Position numbers and translations under genes: made by a program
Origin: an uncultured Dehalococcoidia bacterium
GTDB lineage: Bacteria > Chloroflexota > Dehalococcoidia > Lucifugimonadales > CATQGZ01
Reading direction: 5' to 3'
DNA length: 64,000 nt
NCBI GenBank assembly: GCA_958295685.1
Contig: OY282365.1
Coordinates: 2,232,001 to 2,296,000 of the forward strand
In this document: positions 33,578 through 41,272 of the stretch, piece after piece
Layout: every line of letters begins with the position of its first letter
Numbering within the stretch: the first letter of the stretch is position 1
The notes under the pieces: model-generated
What the model saw: the letters and a program-made list of their open reading frames with translations, nothing else
Databases searched by the model: none
What the model was told of the DNA's origin: nothing

Positions 33578-33625
33578 ATCGAGATACTGGGGACGGGCCG
33601 TCTGGACGAGCGCGAGCCGGACATG
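33571..33625 (+). pseudogene. Fragment of the sialidase gene 5' end
   Basis: About 50 bases, from ATCGTCGATCGAGATACTGG onward, match the first codons of the sialidase gene at 35897 with only a few changes; the frame would read SIEILGTGRLDERE. The match stops near 33625. This is a duplicated, truncated gene start. Confidence 0.7.
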
Positions 33626-33688
33626 CACGGCCCACCCCCCTTCAGGGCTACCCTGTCCCCTTCGGACACCGGTCGACACGCAAGCCGG

Positions 33689-34669
33689 CTATGCTTCACC
33701 CGTTACCAGGAAAACGGGTGATCCCGCCATCACCGACGGCGACATGCGCATGAAGATCACCACCCCGTCCGCCGGCGCACGGACTTCTTCCACCACGCTC
33801 CCGTCGGGCGCGAGGACCTTGCCGAGCACGTCGCCGCGGGCGACGCGGTCGAGCACGTCCACCTCTCGCACCAGGTATCCCGCGGCGCTCGTAGTCAGCG
33901 AGCCGTCCACGTCGCCGCTGCCGCAGAGGTGATGAGTCGGTCCTTCACTCTCTACACGCCCGGGCAGGATGCCCATCGTCTTCATGACGTTCGTTACCCC
34001 GCGAACGTAGAGGGCCGCGCTCTCGGCATTGAGCCAGCCGCCCCCGGGGCATTCGGTGTAGAGCCAGGGGATCCCCTGCTCTCCCGCCCGGCTGACGGTG
34101 CGGCCTGGGGACAGCTCCGGGTGACCCCATACCACAGGCGCGCCAAACGCGAAGGCGGCGTCGCGCGACCTGCGCCCGGCGTCGGTGTCCGCGGCGTCGT
34201 AGCCGATGAGTGTTGGCATGATCGAGTACGTGCCCGAGCTGTGCAGATCGATGACGAAGTCCGCGCGGTCGATGATGTCCCGGGCCACGCGATAGGCGAT
34301 GCGCTCTGTGGGAGTGCCGTCCTCCTTGCCGGGGAATATGCGGGCGAGGTTCAGGCCGTCGAGCGGGCTCACGCGGGTCCCCGACGCGAAAGCCGGGGGG
34401 TTGGTCTGAGACACTCCAATGAAGTCGCCGCTCATCCCGGCGGGGTCCAGCGACCCGTAGAGCCGGCGCACGGCATAAGGCCCCTCGTACTCGTCGCCGT
34501 GTACGCCGCCCAAGACCGCGATAGTAGGCCCCGGATTAGCTCCCCTTACGACAAGGACGGGCAGCCGGAGAACGTCCCCGCCCGTCAACTCGCAGACGTC
34601 GATCCGCTGGGCGCGCTTGCCACCGGGTGCGATGGCATCAAGGTCGAAATGTTTCAGCGTGGACAACAC
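33689..34669 (-). CDS. Succinylglutamate desuccinylase/aspartoacylase family protein
   Basis: A zinc carboxypeptidase-like AstE/AspA-type deacylase; substrate unknown. The zinc motif HxxE is in VLGGVHGDEYEGPYAVRR, the second zinc His in FVIDLHSSGTYSIMPT, a catalytic Glu in YTECPGGGW, and the C-terminal AVRAPADGVV-like beta domain reads VRAPADGVVIFMRMSPSVMA. The frame is open to 34846, but the family begins near LSTLKHFDLD; GTG 34669 (or TTG 34666) behind AGGAGG is my best start. The gene lies exactly between the two 44-bp direct repeats. Confidence 0.78.
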   Translation of the reverse strand: MLSTLKHFDLDAIAPGGKRAQRIDVCELTGGDVLRLPVLVVRGANPGPTIAVLGGVHGDEYEGPYAVRRLYGSLDPAGMSGDFIGVSQTNPPAFASGTRVSPLDGLNLARIFPGKEDGTPTERIAYRVARDIIDRADFVIDLHSSGTYSIMPTLIGYDAADTDAGRRSRDAAFAFGAPVVWGHPELSPGRTVSRAGEQGIPWLYTECPGGGWLNAESAALYVRGVTNVMKTMGILPGRVESEGPTHHLCGSGDVDGSLTTSAAGYLVREVDVLDRVARGDVLGKVLAPDGSVVEEVRAPADGVVIFMRMSPSVMAGSPVFLVTGEA

Positions 34670-34765
34670 GGCTAACGCAGCGCCTCCTAACCGGTGGATC
34701 GAAGCGTTGTAGATACTAGCAGTAATATAATCCCGCAGCATCCAGCCTGCAAGACGGCTGGGCGG

Positions 34766-34809
34766 CAATAGGCGATTCGTGAGAGTGGCGTAAAGAGCCG
34801 GTATCGTCG
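34766..34809 (+). repeat. 44-bp direct repeat, right copy
   Basis: Same orientation as 33534-33577, two mismatches. Here the sialidase-like part ends after a few bases and runs into the HicB promoter region. Confidence 0.8.
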
Positions 34810-34821
34810 CTTGTGCAAGGG

Positions 34822-34855
34822 ACAACACGGGTGTTGACAACAACACAAGTGTTGT
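34822..34855 (+). promoter_or_regulatory. Twin palindromic operators upstream of hicB
   Basis: Two near-identical palindromes, CAACAC-GG-GTGTTG (34823-34836) and ACAACAC-AA-GTGTTGT (34840-34855), with centres 18 bases apart. A TTGACA (34834-34839) lies across their junction, so binding would block the promoter. They are the likely binding sites of the HicB-type repressor that follows. Confidence 0.7.
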
Positions 34856-34901
34856 GCACGATGCTCGTTGCGAAGATCAAGAAAGACTTGGGGTTGGACT
34901 G

Positions 34902-35348
34902 ATGCTTGTATATCCGATAACGCTCGAAGATGACGACGAGACCGTGCTGGCGACCTCTCCCGACTTCCCGGAGCTGACCACCTTCGGAGACGACCGTGAG
35001 GAGGCTGCCGCCCGTGCCGTCCACGCGCTGGAAGAGGCTATAGCGGCCCGCATCCACGACCGCAGAGACATTCCCCCACCGTCCCAGGGTGAGACCCACG
35101 CCATACTGCCGACGCTGACTTCGGTGAAGGTGATGCTGTATCAGGGCATGAGAGACCAGGACATCGGCAAGGCGGAGTTGGCCCGCCGTCTGGGGTGGCA
35201 CATGCCGCAGGTGGACAGGGTGCTGGACGTTCAACACCGGTCGCGGCTCGATCTCATGGACGCCGCCCTGGGAGCCATCGGGCGGCGGCTGCACGTGACC
35301 GCCGCGGTTACGGTGGAGCCTGAGGCCGCATCGGAGGCAGTTGAATGA
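34902..35348 (+). CDS. hicB: HicB-family antitoxin / HTH repressor
   Basis: A 148-residue HicB-type antitoxin. N-terminal degraded RNase-H-like HicB fold MLVYPITLEDDDETVLATSP with FPELTTFGDDREEAAARAV; C-terminal helix-turn-helix ELARRLGWHMPQVDRVLDVQ. HicB normally neutralises the HicA mRNA nuclease and represses its own operon. No hicA is found: upstream is only a 13-codon frame (MLVAKIKKDLGLD at 34861) that might be the tail of one. The stop overlaps the next gene's ATG (ATGA), so an HNH nuclease gene occupies the partner position. Confidence 0.78.
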   Translation: MLVYPITLEDDDETVLATSPDFPELTTFGDDREEAAARAVHALEEAIAARIHDRRDIPPPSQGETHAILPTLTSVKVMLYQGMRDQDIGKAELARRLGWHMPQVDRVLDVQHRSRLDLMDAALGAIGRRLHVTAAVTVEPEAASEAVE

Positions 35349-35860
35349 AACCGTTTGACGACTATCCGAAAGGCGGCTACACGATTTTGCCTAAATTGAG
35401 GGGCGGTAATGCTCGACGAGAGTACGGGTACTGGTTGGTGGAGAATGGCCAAACGTCTTGCGTCTATTGCGGAACGAGCCTTGTTGACAGCTACGAGCAT
35501 TGGCTGCTGCTAACAGCCTCTCATGTGATTCCAGCCACCGAAGGGCGCCGGCTGGGAATCCCCAAGCAATGGCGCGAATCCTATAGCAACATCGTGCTTG
35601 CCTGCTTCGGTTGCAGTGGGTTCAGCAACCGCTACGAGGTCTCGTGGCAGGATCCTAAATACTACTGGGATGAGACCGAGTTCTTCGAGCTTCGGGACAG
35701 GGTGTTCGAGGAGAAAGCGGATCTAATAGAGGAGGCGCGAAATAGCGAGATGAGTTTCTACAACGACCGTGTGGCTTGGCGCCAAGGCCGGGATGCTCGG
35801 TATCGACGCAATGCACCCGGCGGTTTGGCGTGGTTGTCGAAAGGGCAGACGGAGGCTTAG
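35345..35860 (+). CDS. HNH-type endonuclease domain protein coupled to hicB
   Basis: A 171-residue protein with zinc-binding CxxC pairs (TSCVYCGTS near residue 39 and VLACFGCSG near 88) flanking ASHVIPATEGRRLGIP near 59, the arrangement of HNH nucleases (His-Ile-Pro as the general-base region). The C-terminal half is helical and charged. Base composition is clearly more AT-rich than the neighbours, suggesting acquisition. It overlaps hicB by 4 bases. It could be a toxin, a homing-type nuclease or a restriction-like enzyme. Confidence 0.72.
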   Translation: MKPFDDYPKGGYTILPKLRGGNARREYGYWLVENGQTSCVYCGTSLVDSYEHWLLLTASHVIPATEGRRLGIPKQWRESYSNIVLACFGCSGFSNRYEVSWQDPKYYWDETEFFELRDRVFEEKADLIEEARNSEMSFYNDRVAWRQGRDARYRRNAPGGLAWLSKGQTEA

Positions 35861-35896
35861 AATTGGCCCACGCCTAGCAAGTCAAGGAGTGAGCCG

Positions 35897-36961
35897 ATGC
35901 CGTCGATCGAGATACTGGGGACGGGCCGTTTGGACGAGCGCGAGTCGGCGTTCCCGCAGGCGGTGCAGATGCCGAACGGAGACATACTGTGCTCCTTCAA
36001 CGTCGGCGGAGGGCATTTCGTCGAGGGGGGAACCGACTGGGCGCGCTCCACGGACGGCGGCGAGACCTGGACGGTGGAGGGCACGATCCTTCCTCCCACC
36101 TCGGACCCGCCGACCACCAACGCGCTGAAGCTCAGCCTCTCGCCCGACGGGGAGACCGTCTACGCCTACGGCTCCAGGGCGTATCCCCAGCCCGACCCCC
36201 AGAGATTCGGAGAGGGCAGGAACGAGGCCGTCTTCTGCCGCTCGACCGACGGCGGCCGCACCTGGTCCGAGCCGGAGGTCGTGCCGTTCCCGGTGGAGGG
36301 CGCCCTGGAAGTATCGCACGGCATTACGCCGCTGGCCTCCGGCCGCCTCCTGGCCCCAGCCGCGACTCTGCCCGCCGGCAGGCTGGGCGAGCGGGTGCTC
36401 GCGGCCGTCTCGGACGACGGCGGCAGGACGTGGCCGAACCATTCGGTGGTCTTCCAGGACCCCGAGGGGAGACGCGGCTACTTCGAGCAGAAGCTCGCCG
36501 AGACCGCCCCCGGACGACTGATCGCGGCGTGCTGGACGGTCTCGTTCGGAGACGCCAAGGACCAGCCGGACAGCTTCGCCATCTCGAACGACGACGGCCT
36601 GACCTGGCAGCCGCCGCGGCCGACCGAGTTCATGGGTCAGACGATGACGCCGATCCCCCTGGGCGGCGACCGGCTGATGGTCCTATACAACAAGCGGTAC
36701 GGCCAGCAGGGCGTGATGATGGCGTTGGTCACCTTCACGGAAGAGGCGTGGGTCACGCGCTTCCACGAGACGATGTGGGACCCGCAGCGGCTGCGCCAGA
36801 GGCCCGCCGGAGACTACAGCGGGGTGGATGAACTGAAGAAGCTGGAGTTTGGCTACCCGACCGCGGTCCGGCTGCTGGACGGCGACTTCCTGGCGACCCA
36901 CTGGTCGCGGGAGGACGGAGTGTTCGGGGTGCGCTGGACGCGGCTGAGGGTACACTGGTAA
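35897..36961 (+). CDS. Sialidase-like BNR/Asp-box beta-propeller protein
   Basis: A 354-residue six-bladed propeller protein of the sialidase/neuraminidase-like superfamily. Four Asp-box motifs (S-x-D-G-G-x-T-W) are seen: STDGGETW near 50, STDGGRTW near 118, SDDGGRTW near 174 and SNDDGLTW near 232. There is no signal peptide, so the protein appears cytoplasmic and true sialidase activity is unproven. AAGGAGTGA lies 5 bases before the ATG. A second copy of its 5' end occurs at 33571. Confidence 0.82.
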   Translation: MPSIEILGTGRLDERESAFPQAVQMPNGDILCSFNVGGGHFVEGGTDWARSTDGGETWTVEGTILPPTSDPPTTNALKLSLSPDGETVYAYGSRAYPQPDPQRFGEGRNEAVFCRSTDGGRTWSEPEVVPFPVEGALEVSHGITPLASGRLLAPAATLPAGRLGERVLAAVSDDGGRTWPNHSVVFQDPEGRRGYFEQKLAETAPGRLIAACWTVSFGDAKDQPDSFAISNDDGLTWQPPRPTEFMGQTMTPIPLGGDRLMVLYNKRYGQQGVMMALVTFTEEAWVTRFHETMWDPQRLRQRPAGDYSGVDELKKLEFGYPTAVRLLDGDFLATHWSREDGVFGVRWTRLRVHW

Positions 36962-37147
36962 ACGCCGCCTGCCGACCGACCCCGCAGGGCAATCGCATTC
37001 AGGCAGACGCATCAGACTCGGCCGACCAGAGGGCAGCGCGCCGCGAGCGTGTCAGCGCGGGCCAACGCCTGGCTGAAGCCGAGGCCGGGGCGGGCGTGGG
37101 TCAGCACGAAATCGTAATAAAACCGTGACTTGTTTGGAGTTCGCCCC

Positions 37148-39514
37148 GTGAGAATCAGACAGATCATGAAGAAGCCGCCGGTGGTGACCGTGCTGATTCT
37201 TCTGTTGGTGTTGATGCTAGTAGTGGGAATCTATGTATCGTTCGCTGTATATTTTTACAACAGCTGTCTTCTATTTAGCGGGCTGGGAGAACGGCCTGAA
37301 CCCGCAGACGTTGTCCTTCGCCATTCAAGTCCTCACTGGTCTACTCCCCAATGGACCCTAGATGGCGCGCGCGTCGTGTTTACCACCTACAAGCGCAGAG
37401 AGCCGCGTGAAACCTCGCGGATATATGTTGCCGCATCAGACGGATCAAGTCTGCTGTCAGCTTCACTAGACGAATACCAGACGGACCATTCGCCAAGCAT
37501 CTCGCCCGATGGCTCACGAATCGCGTATGTCAAGCATCGTGATATTGAAAGTGATCGTGCTACTGGACGTCCTGCTGGACATGTCGAAATATGGACCGTT
37601 CGACTTGATGGGTCTGACCGGCGTAGGCTTAGCAACATTAGCGTGGATGACGGGATCGATCTCTCACCGGTGTGGTCTCCGGACGGCTCTCGCATCGCGT
37701 TCGTGAGGAACGCCCACCGCCGTTGTGGATTCTACGCTCATGAAGGGATTTACACGGCTAACGTGGATAGTGATGAAGGCTGGGTTGGCATTCGCAAGGT
37801 CGTGTCCTGGCTCTCTGGCGATTCTGGCATCCGCAAGGTTGTGGACCTGGAGAGAGCAAACTTGCGTAGCCTAACATGGTCTCCGGACGGACGATATTTC
37901 GCTTTCATCATTAATGAGTTTCAGCCGGATGGTGTACTGACTTCTCTCGTCACGGTCAATGTGGACGGGTCCGATTGGACGAGATTAGTCACTGAGCCGG
38001 AAGGAACGATTTTGGTTACGATAGACCCGAGTTCGTTCCCCAGTTCTCTTGCATGGTCTCCTGGTGGCGACCGCATAGCGTTCATGCGTCGTGATGCTGG
38101 TAAGGTGAAGCTCTACACGATTGGGCGTGATGGCATTGATCTGCGCGAGGTGGCAGAGCCAACGGATTCAAGCGCAGATGTCTCAGTTGGTGGAGTATCC
38201 TGGTCGTCTGCTGGAGATCAGATACGCTTTTCTCTCGGTAAGGCTTTGTATGTCGTCAATGCGGACGGTTCTCGTCTTCGAAGAGTGGGTGAAGAACTTG
38301 ATATCGTCCATGGCGTCCTCGATAGCATCCGGTCACCTGATGGTTCGATGATAGCCAACTTGGTGCCGAAGCTGTATGGTGTTCTGGCTTTGCTGTTTAT
38401 CACGTCGCTGGATGGGTCGGATGCGCGCGTAATAGTGCGAATGGGAAGAGATGGCGTATTAGAAGCCGTGGGGCCTGAGCAAAGGCCTTCCGCCATCGCC
38501 GCCTCGTGCTCTGCGGGCGTGGTGGTTCCGAATCCTGCTGCGAACTCCGGACTAGTGCGCGACTGTGAGGCGCTAGTGAAGATGATACGCAGGCTCTCGG
38601 TCGTTGGACTGAATTGGAACGCAGACACGGCCATCGCCGATTGGGTGGGAGTGTCGCTGGGCGATGTTTCTCCTCATTCGCGAGTGCGAGGTCTCTCCCT
38701 CTCCGGCTACGGCATGATAGGCGTCTTCCCGGACGCGGTGACGCAACTCACCGAGTTGCGGAGTTTGGATCTCTCTGGTAACTATCTGTCCGGATCGATC
38801 CCGTCTGGGTTGGGGGACATCAAGAATCTGAAGTCATTGTATTTGCAAAGCAACAGTCTGATTGGTCCAATCCCTTCAGAGTTGGGCAACCTATTGGAGT
38901 TGCAAGAACTCGACTTGAGCGATAACAACCTGGCTGGTCCCATCCCGTGGAAGGAGTTGGGCGGGCTGCCATCGTTGAGGATACTGCGTCTGTCTAGCAT
39001 CGGATTGACAGGCTCCATCCCGTCGGAGTTGGGCAACTTCGCGAATCTGGAAGTGCTAAACCTGTGGGACAACAACTTGACGGGCTCCATCCTGTCGGAG
39101 TTGGGCAATCTCGCGAATCTGGAAGTGTTAAACCTGAGGAGGAACACCCTGACGGGCTCCATCCCGCCGGAGTTGGGCAATCTCGCGAATCTGGAAGTGT
39201 TAAACCTGAGGAGGAACACCTTGACGGGCTCCATCCCGTCGGAGTTGGGCAATCTTGCGAATCTGGAAGTGCTAAACCTGAGTAACAACACCTTGACGGG
39301 CTCCATCCCGTCGGAGTTGGGCAACCTCGCGAATCTGGAAGTGCTAAACCTGAGTGACAACACCTTGACGGGCTCCATCCCGCCGGAGTTGGGCAACCTC
39401 GCGAATCTGGAAGTGTTAGACCTCGGCGGAGTCAGGGGGTTGAGTGGATGCATGCCGCTGTTGCAGGCAAGTGTCATAGGTAGACGTCATCTGCCACCAT
39501 CTTGCGGTCAGTAA
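37148..39514 (+). CDS. Membrane-anchored TolB-like propeller fused to plant-type leucine-rich repeats
   Basis: A surface protein of about 788 residues. N-terminal membrane anchor VVTVLILLLVLMLVVGIYVS; PD40/TolB-type propeller repeats to about residue 410 (ISPDGSRIAYVK, SPDGRYFAFI, SPGGDRIAFM); a linker with NWNADTAIADWVGVSLGD (as in LRR N-caps); then nine or ten 24-residue LRRs of plant type (LxxLxxLxLxxNxLTGSIPxELGNL). GC content is lower than in the surroundings. GTG 37148 with GGAG 8 bases upstream is preferred; ATG 37166 and TTG 37130 are alternatives. It is probably a ligand-binding or adhesion protein. Confidence 0.8.
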   Translation: MRIRQIMKKPPVVTVLILLLVLMLVVGIYVSFAVYFYNSCLLFSGLGERPEPADVVLRHSSPHWSTPQWTLDGARVVFTTYKRREPRETSRIYVAASDGSSLLSASLDEYQTDHSPSISPDGSRIAYVKHRDIESDRATGRPAGHVEIWTVRLDGSDRRRLSNISVDDGIDLSPVWSPDGSRIAFVRNAHRRCGFYAHEGIYTANVDSDEGWVGIRKVVSWLSGDSGIRKVVDLERANLRSLTWSPDGRYFAFIINEFQPDGVLTSLVTVNVDGSDWTRLVTEPEGTILVTIDPSSFPSSLAWSPGGDRIAFMRRDAGKVKLYTIGRDGIDLREVAEPTDSSADVSVGGVSWSSAGDQIRFSLGKALYVVNADGSRLRRVGEELDIVHGVLDSIRSPDGSMIANLVPKLYGVLALLFITSLDGSDARVIVRMGRDGVLEAVGPEQRPSAIAASCSAGVVVPNPAANSGLVRDCEALVKMIRRLSVVGLNWNADTAIADWVGVSLGDVSPHSRVRGLSLSGYGMIGVFPDAVTQLTELRSLDLSGNYLSGSIPSGLGDIKNLKSLYLQSNSLIGPIPSELGNLLELQELDLSDNNLAGPIPWKELGGLPSLRILRLSSIGLTGSIPSELGNFANLEVLNLWDNNLTGSILSELGNLANLEVLNLRRNTLTGSIPPELGNLANLEVLNLRRNTLTGSIPSELGNLANLEVLNLSNNTLTGSIPSELGNLANLEVLNLSDNTLTGSIPPELGNLANLEVLDLGGVRGLSGCMPLLQASVIGRRHLPPSCGQ
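39009..39420 (+). repeat. Near-identical 72-bp LRR-coding tandem repeats
   Basis: About six consecutive 72-base units, each encoding LGNLANLEVLNL..NTLTGS followed by IPPE or IPSE. They differ at only a few bases, mainly in the two variable residues before NTLTG (LWDN, LRRN, LSNN, LSDN). Recent expansion or gene-conversion is implied. Confidence 0.85.
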
Positions 39515-39518
39515 TCTG

Positions 39519-39734
39519 ATGATCATGAACATGACTGACATAAGTGGAAGATTGAGCGTGCTGGTTGCGCTTGTGCTCCTTGTGTCTGCGTCCGCTTGCG
39601 GCGAGACTGCGCCGCAGGACGCTGCGCAAGCCACCGCGGTCACATCCACTCGCCACGTTCTCCCTTCTGGCAGGGGGCCTGGGGTCACACTCTCCACTCT
39701 CCACTCCCCACTGCCCCCCGGCCCAGCCCCTTGA
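39519..39734 (+). pseudogene. Lipoprotein gene start cut by satellite repeat
   Basis: From the ATG at 39519 the frame encodes a clean lipoprotein signal (LSVLVALVLLVSASACGE, lipid Cys about 27) and about 15 further residues. At about 39645 it runs into the GTGGAGA-type satellite that borders element B3. The rest of the gene is missing. It follows the LRR gene by 4 bases and was probably the next gene of that unit. Confidence 0.55.
39640..39728 (-). repeat. GTGGAGA/CCCCCTGCCAG satellite next to B3
   Basis: Inverted counterpart of the satellite at 3056-3228: GAGAACGTGGCGAGTGG, CCCCCTGCCAG and GTGGAGA units on the minus strand. It abuts the promoter of B3. Confidence 0.75.
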
Positions 39735-40015
39735 CAGCCGCGAACCCATGTGCTAGGATATTCGTGTGAAAGGAACGCAGCCATGGTCATGCCGAACCAC
39801 GTTCACGGAACCAACCGGCCCGTAGGGGCACACAAGGGGCGCCCTCACCCCCGGGACCTGTCCCACAATTGCCCCAGAACTGCTCCGGTTCCGTTCCACA
39901 TCTGTTCCACAAGTGCCCCACATTTGTACCACGAAATCGAACCCTCAGCTACGAGATGGAACAAAATGGAACAGTTTGGGACAGTTTTCAGCAAAAACCG
40001 GCCCTGCCCCCCTGC
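39731..40015 (+). repeat. Dispersed promoter-array element, type B, copy B3
   Basis: TTGACA (39731-39736), 17 bases, TAGGAT (39754-39759); leader with ATG reading MVMPNHVHGTN; seven 11-base units (39859-39935); core ACCCTCAGCTACGAGA; inverted heptamers TGGAACA, TGGAACA, TGGGACA (39957-39987); then CAGCAAAAACCGGCCC. It is followed by a palindrome-type repeat with CATACCGGCGCAGGCCGGTA (40080-40102). With the truncated lipoprotein it fills the 683-base gap before ahbAB. Confidence 0.85.
39783..39870 (+). pseudogene. HUH-motif transposase remnant inside B3
   Basis: The frame from the ATG at 39783 reads MVMPNHVHGTNRPVGAHKG, then RPHPRDLSHN as it enters the array. It is more complete than in B1 and clearly like the start of a RAYT/IS200 Y1 transposase HUH region. 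Codon differences among the three copies within MPNHVHG are synonymous. Confidence 0.5.
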
Positions 40016-40079
40016 TCGAACCCGCCTCCCCTGCCGGGCGGGTAAGTCTATGAGGACTCTCGTTATCGCACAGCCGCCG

Positions 40080-40102
40080 TCATACCGGCGCAGGCCGGTA
40101 TC
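40080..40102. repeat. Palindromic extragenic repeat
   Basis: Contains the imperfect palindrome TACCGGCGCAGGCCGGTA, of the kind scattered in many genomes as REP-like sequence. A related GC palindrome lies at 2686-2716 beside B1. Confidence 0.55.
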
Positions 40103-40161
40103 CAGAAGCGGAGAGGGCATTCCCCTCACCAGGACTGAACGGTTACATCGGGACGTCTTCG

Positions 40162-40191
40162 TTGACTGAGCCAATTCGGCCGTGCTAGGGT
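40162..40191 (+). promoter_or_regulatory. Promoter TTGACT-N18-TAGGGT directly before ahbAB
   Basis: TTGACT at 40162-40167 and TAGGGT at 40186-40191. The ATG at 40198 is six bases beyond the -10, so the transcript is probably leaderless, as for thpR. Confidence 0.5.
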
Positions 40192-40197
40192 CGATGC

Positions 40198-41205
40198 ATG
40201 ACTACCGAGATGGATCAGACAGACCGCAGGCTCCTCAACATTATCCAGTCCTCCTTCCCGATGACGGAGGAGCCGTTCCGCCGGATCGGGGCGGAACTGG
40301 GGATCGACGAGGCCGAGGTCATCGAGCGGACCGCCGCGGCGAAAGAGAAGAACATCGTCAGGCAGATAGGAGCGATCTTCGACACGAGGAAGCTGGGCTA
40401 CGCGACGGCCCTGGTGGCGATGCGGCTCCCGTCCGACAGACTGGATTCCGGCGCGAGGGTGGTCAACGAGCATCCCGGGGTCAGCCACAACTACGCGCGG
40501 AACGGGCCGTTCAATCTCTGGTTCACCCTGGCCGTGCCGCCCAGCGAGAGCCTGGAGGGTACGGTGGAGGAGATGGCCGGCCGGGCCCAGGCCGAGAGCT
40601 ACCGCCTGATGCCCACGATCCGGTTCTTCAAGATAGGCGTCAACTTCGACATGGTGAACCAGGAGGGGGCGGCCGACGTCTACTACAGCCCTGACGGCTA
40701 CGACCGGAACGGCGGCCAGGACTTCAGAAGCCCCGCGCCCGTGACCGACTTCGAGATAGAGGTCATACGGGAGCTCCAGGAAGACCTGCAACTCACGGCG
40801 AGGCCGTTTGCGCCGATGGCCGAGTCGCTTGGGATCACTCAGCGGCAGCTGTTCGATCTGGCGGCGGACTTCGTGCGGCGGGGCATAATGCGACGCTTCA
40901 GCGCGGTGCTTCACCACAGACGGGCAGGGTTCAGGGCGAACGCGATGGCCGTCTGGAACGTGCCGGAGGAGCGCTCCGTCGAGGTCGGAGCCATGATGGC
41001 GGGGTCGAGGTGGGTCACCCACTGCTACGAGCGGCCCAGGTTCGAGGACTGGCGCTACTCCCACTTCACGATGATACACGCCGCGTCGCGCGAGAAGTGC
41101 GAGGAGGTCGCGGGCGAACTATCGGAGGCGACCGGAATAGACGACTACATGCTGCTGTACAGCACCCGCGAGTACAAGAAGACGCGGGTGCGCTACTTCG
41201 TATAG
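40198..41205 (+). CDS. Siroheme decarboxylase, AhbA-AhbB fusion (Lrp/AsnC-like)
   Basis: A 335-residue protein with two tandem Lrp/AsnC-type units, as in NirDL/AhbAB fusions that decarboxylate siroheme to 12,18-didecarboxysiroheme on the siroheme route to haem b or d1. Unit 1 (1-165): TDRRLLNIIQSSFPMTEEPF, IVRQIGAIFDTRKLGYATAL, PGVSHNYARNGPFNLWFTL. Unit 2 (180-335): IEVIRELQEDLQLTARPFAP, MRRFSAVLHHRRAGFRANAM, WVTHCYERPRF. The HNYAR and HCYERP His positions are the expected active-site elements. It starts a cluster of tetrapyrrole genes. Confidence 0.88.
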   Translation: MTTEMDQTDRRLLNIIQSSFPMTEEPFRRIGAELGIDEAEVIERTAAAKEKNIVRQIGAIFDTRKLGYATALVAMRLPSDRLDSGARVVNEHPGVSHNYARNGPFNLWFTLAVPPSESLEGTVEEMAGRAQAESYRLMPTIRFFKIGVNFDMVNQEGAADVYYSPDGYDRNGGQDFRSPAPVTDFEIEVIRELQEDLQLTARPFAPMAESLGITQRQLFDLAADFVRRGIMRRFSAVLHHRRAGFRANAMAVWNVPEERSVEVGAMMAGSRWVTHCYERPRFEDWRYSHFTMIHAASREKCEEVAGELSEATGIDDYMLLYSTREYKKTRVRYFV

Positions 41206-41272
41206 CGGACGCATCTTATCTTATCGGAGGGCGGGCGCGCCGCCTGTCCCTCTCACGAATCGGAGGGCGCCG

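Noticed and set aside
34861..34902. 13-codon frame MLVAKIKKDLGLD before hicB as a HicA gene
   Set aside because: Far too short for HicA and lacks its GSH/double-stranded-RNA-binding fold; at most a remnant tail.
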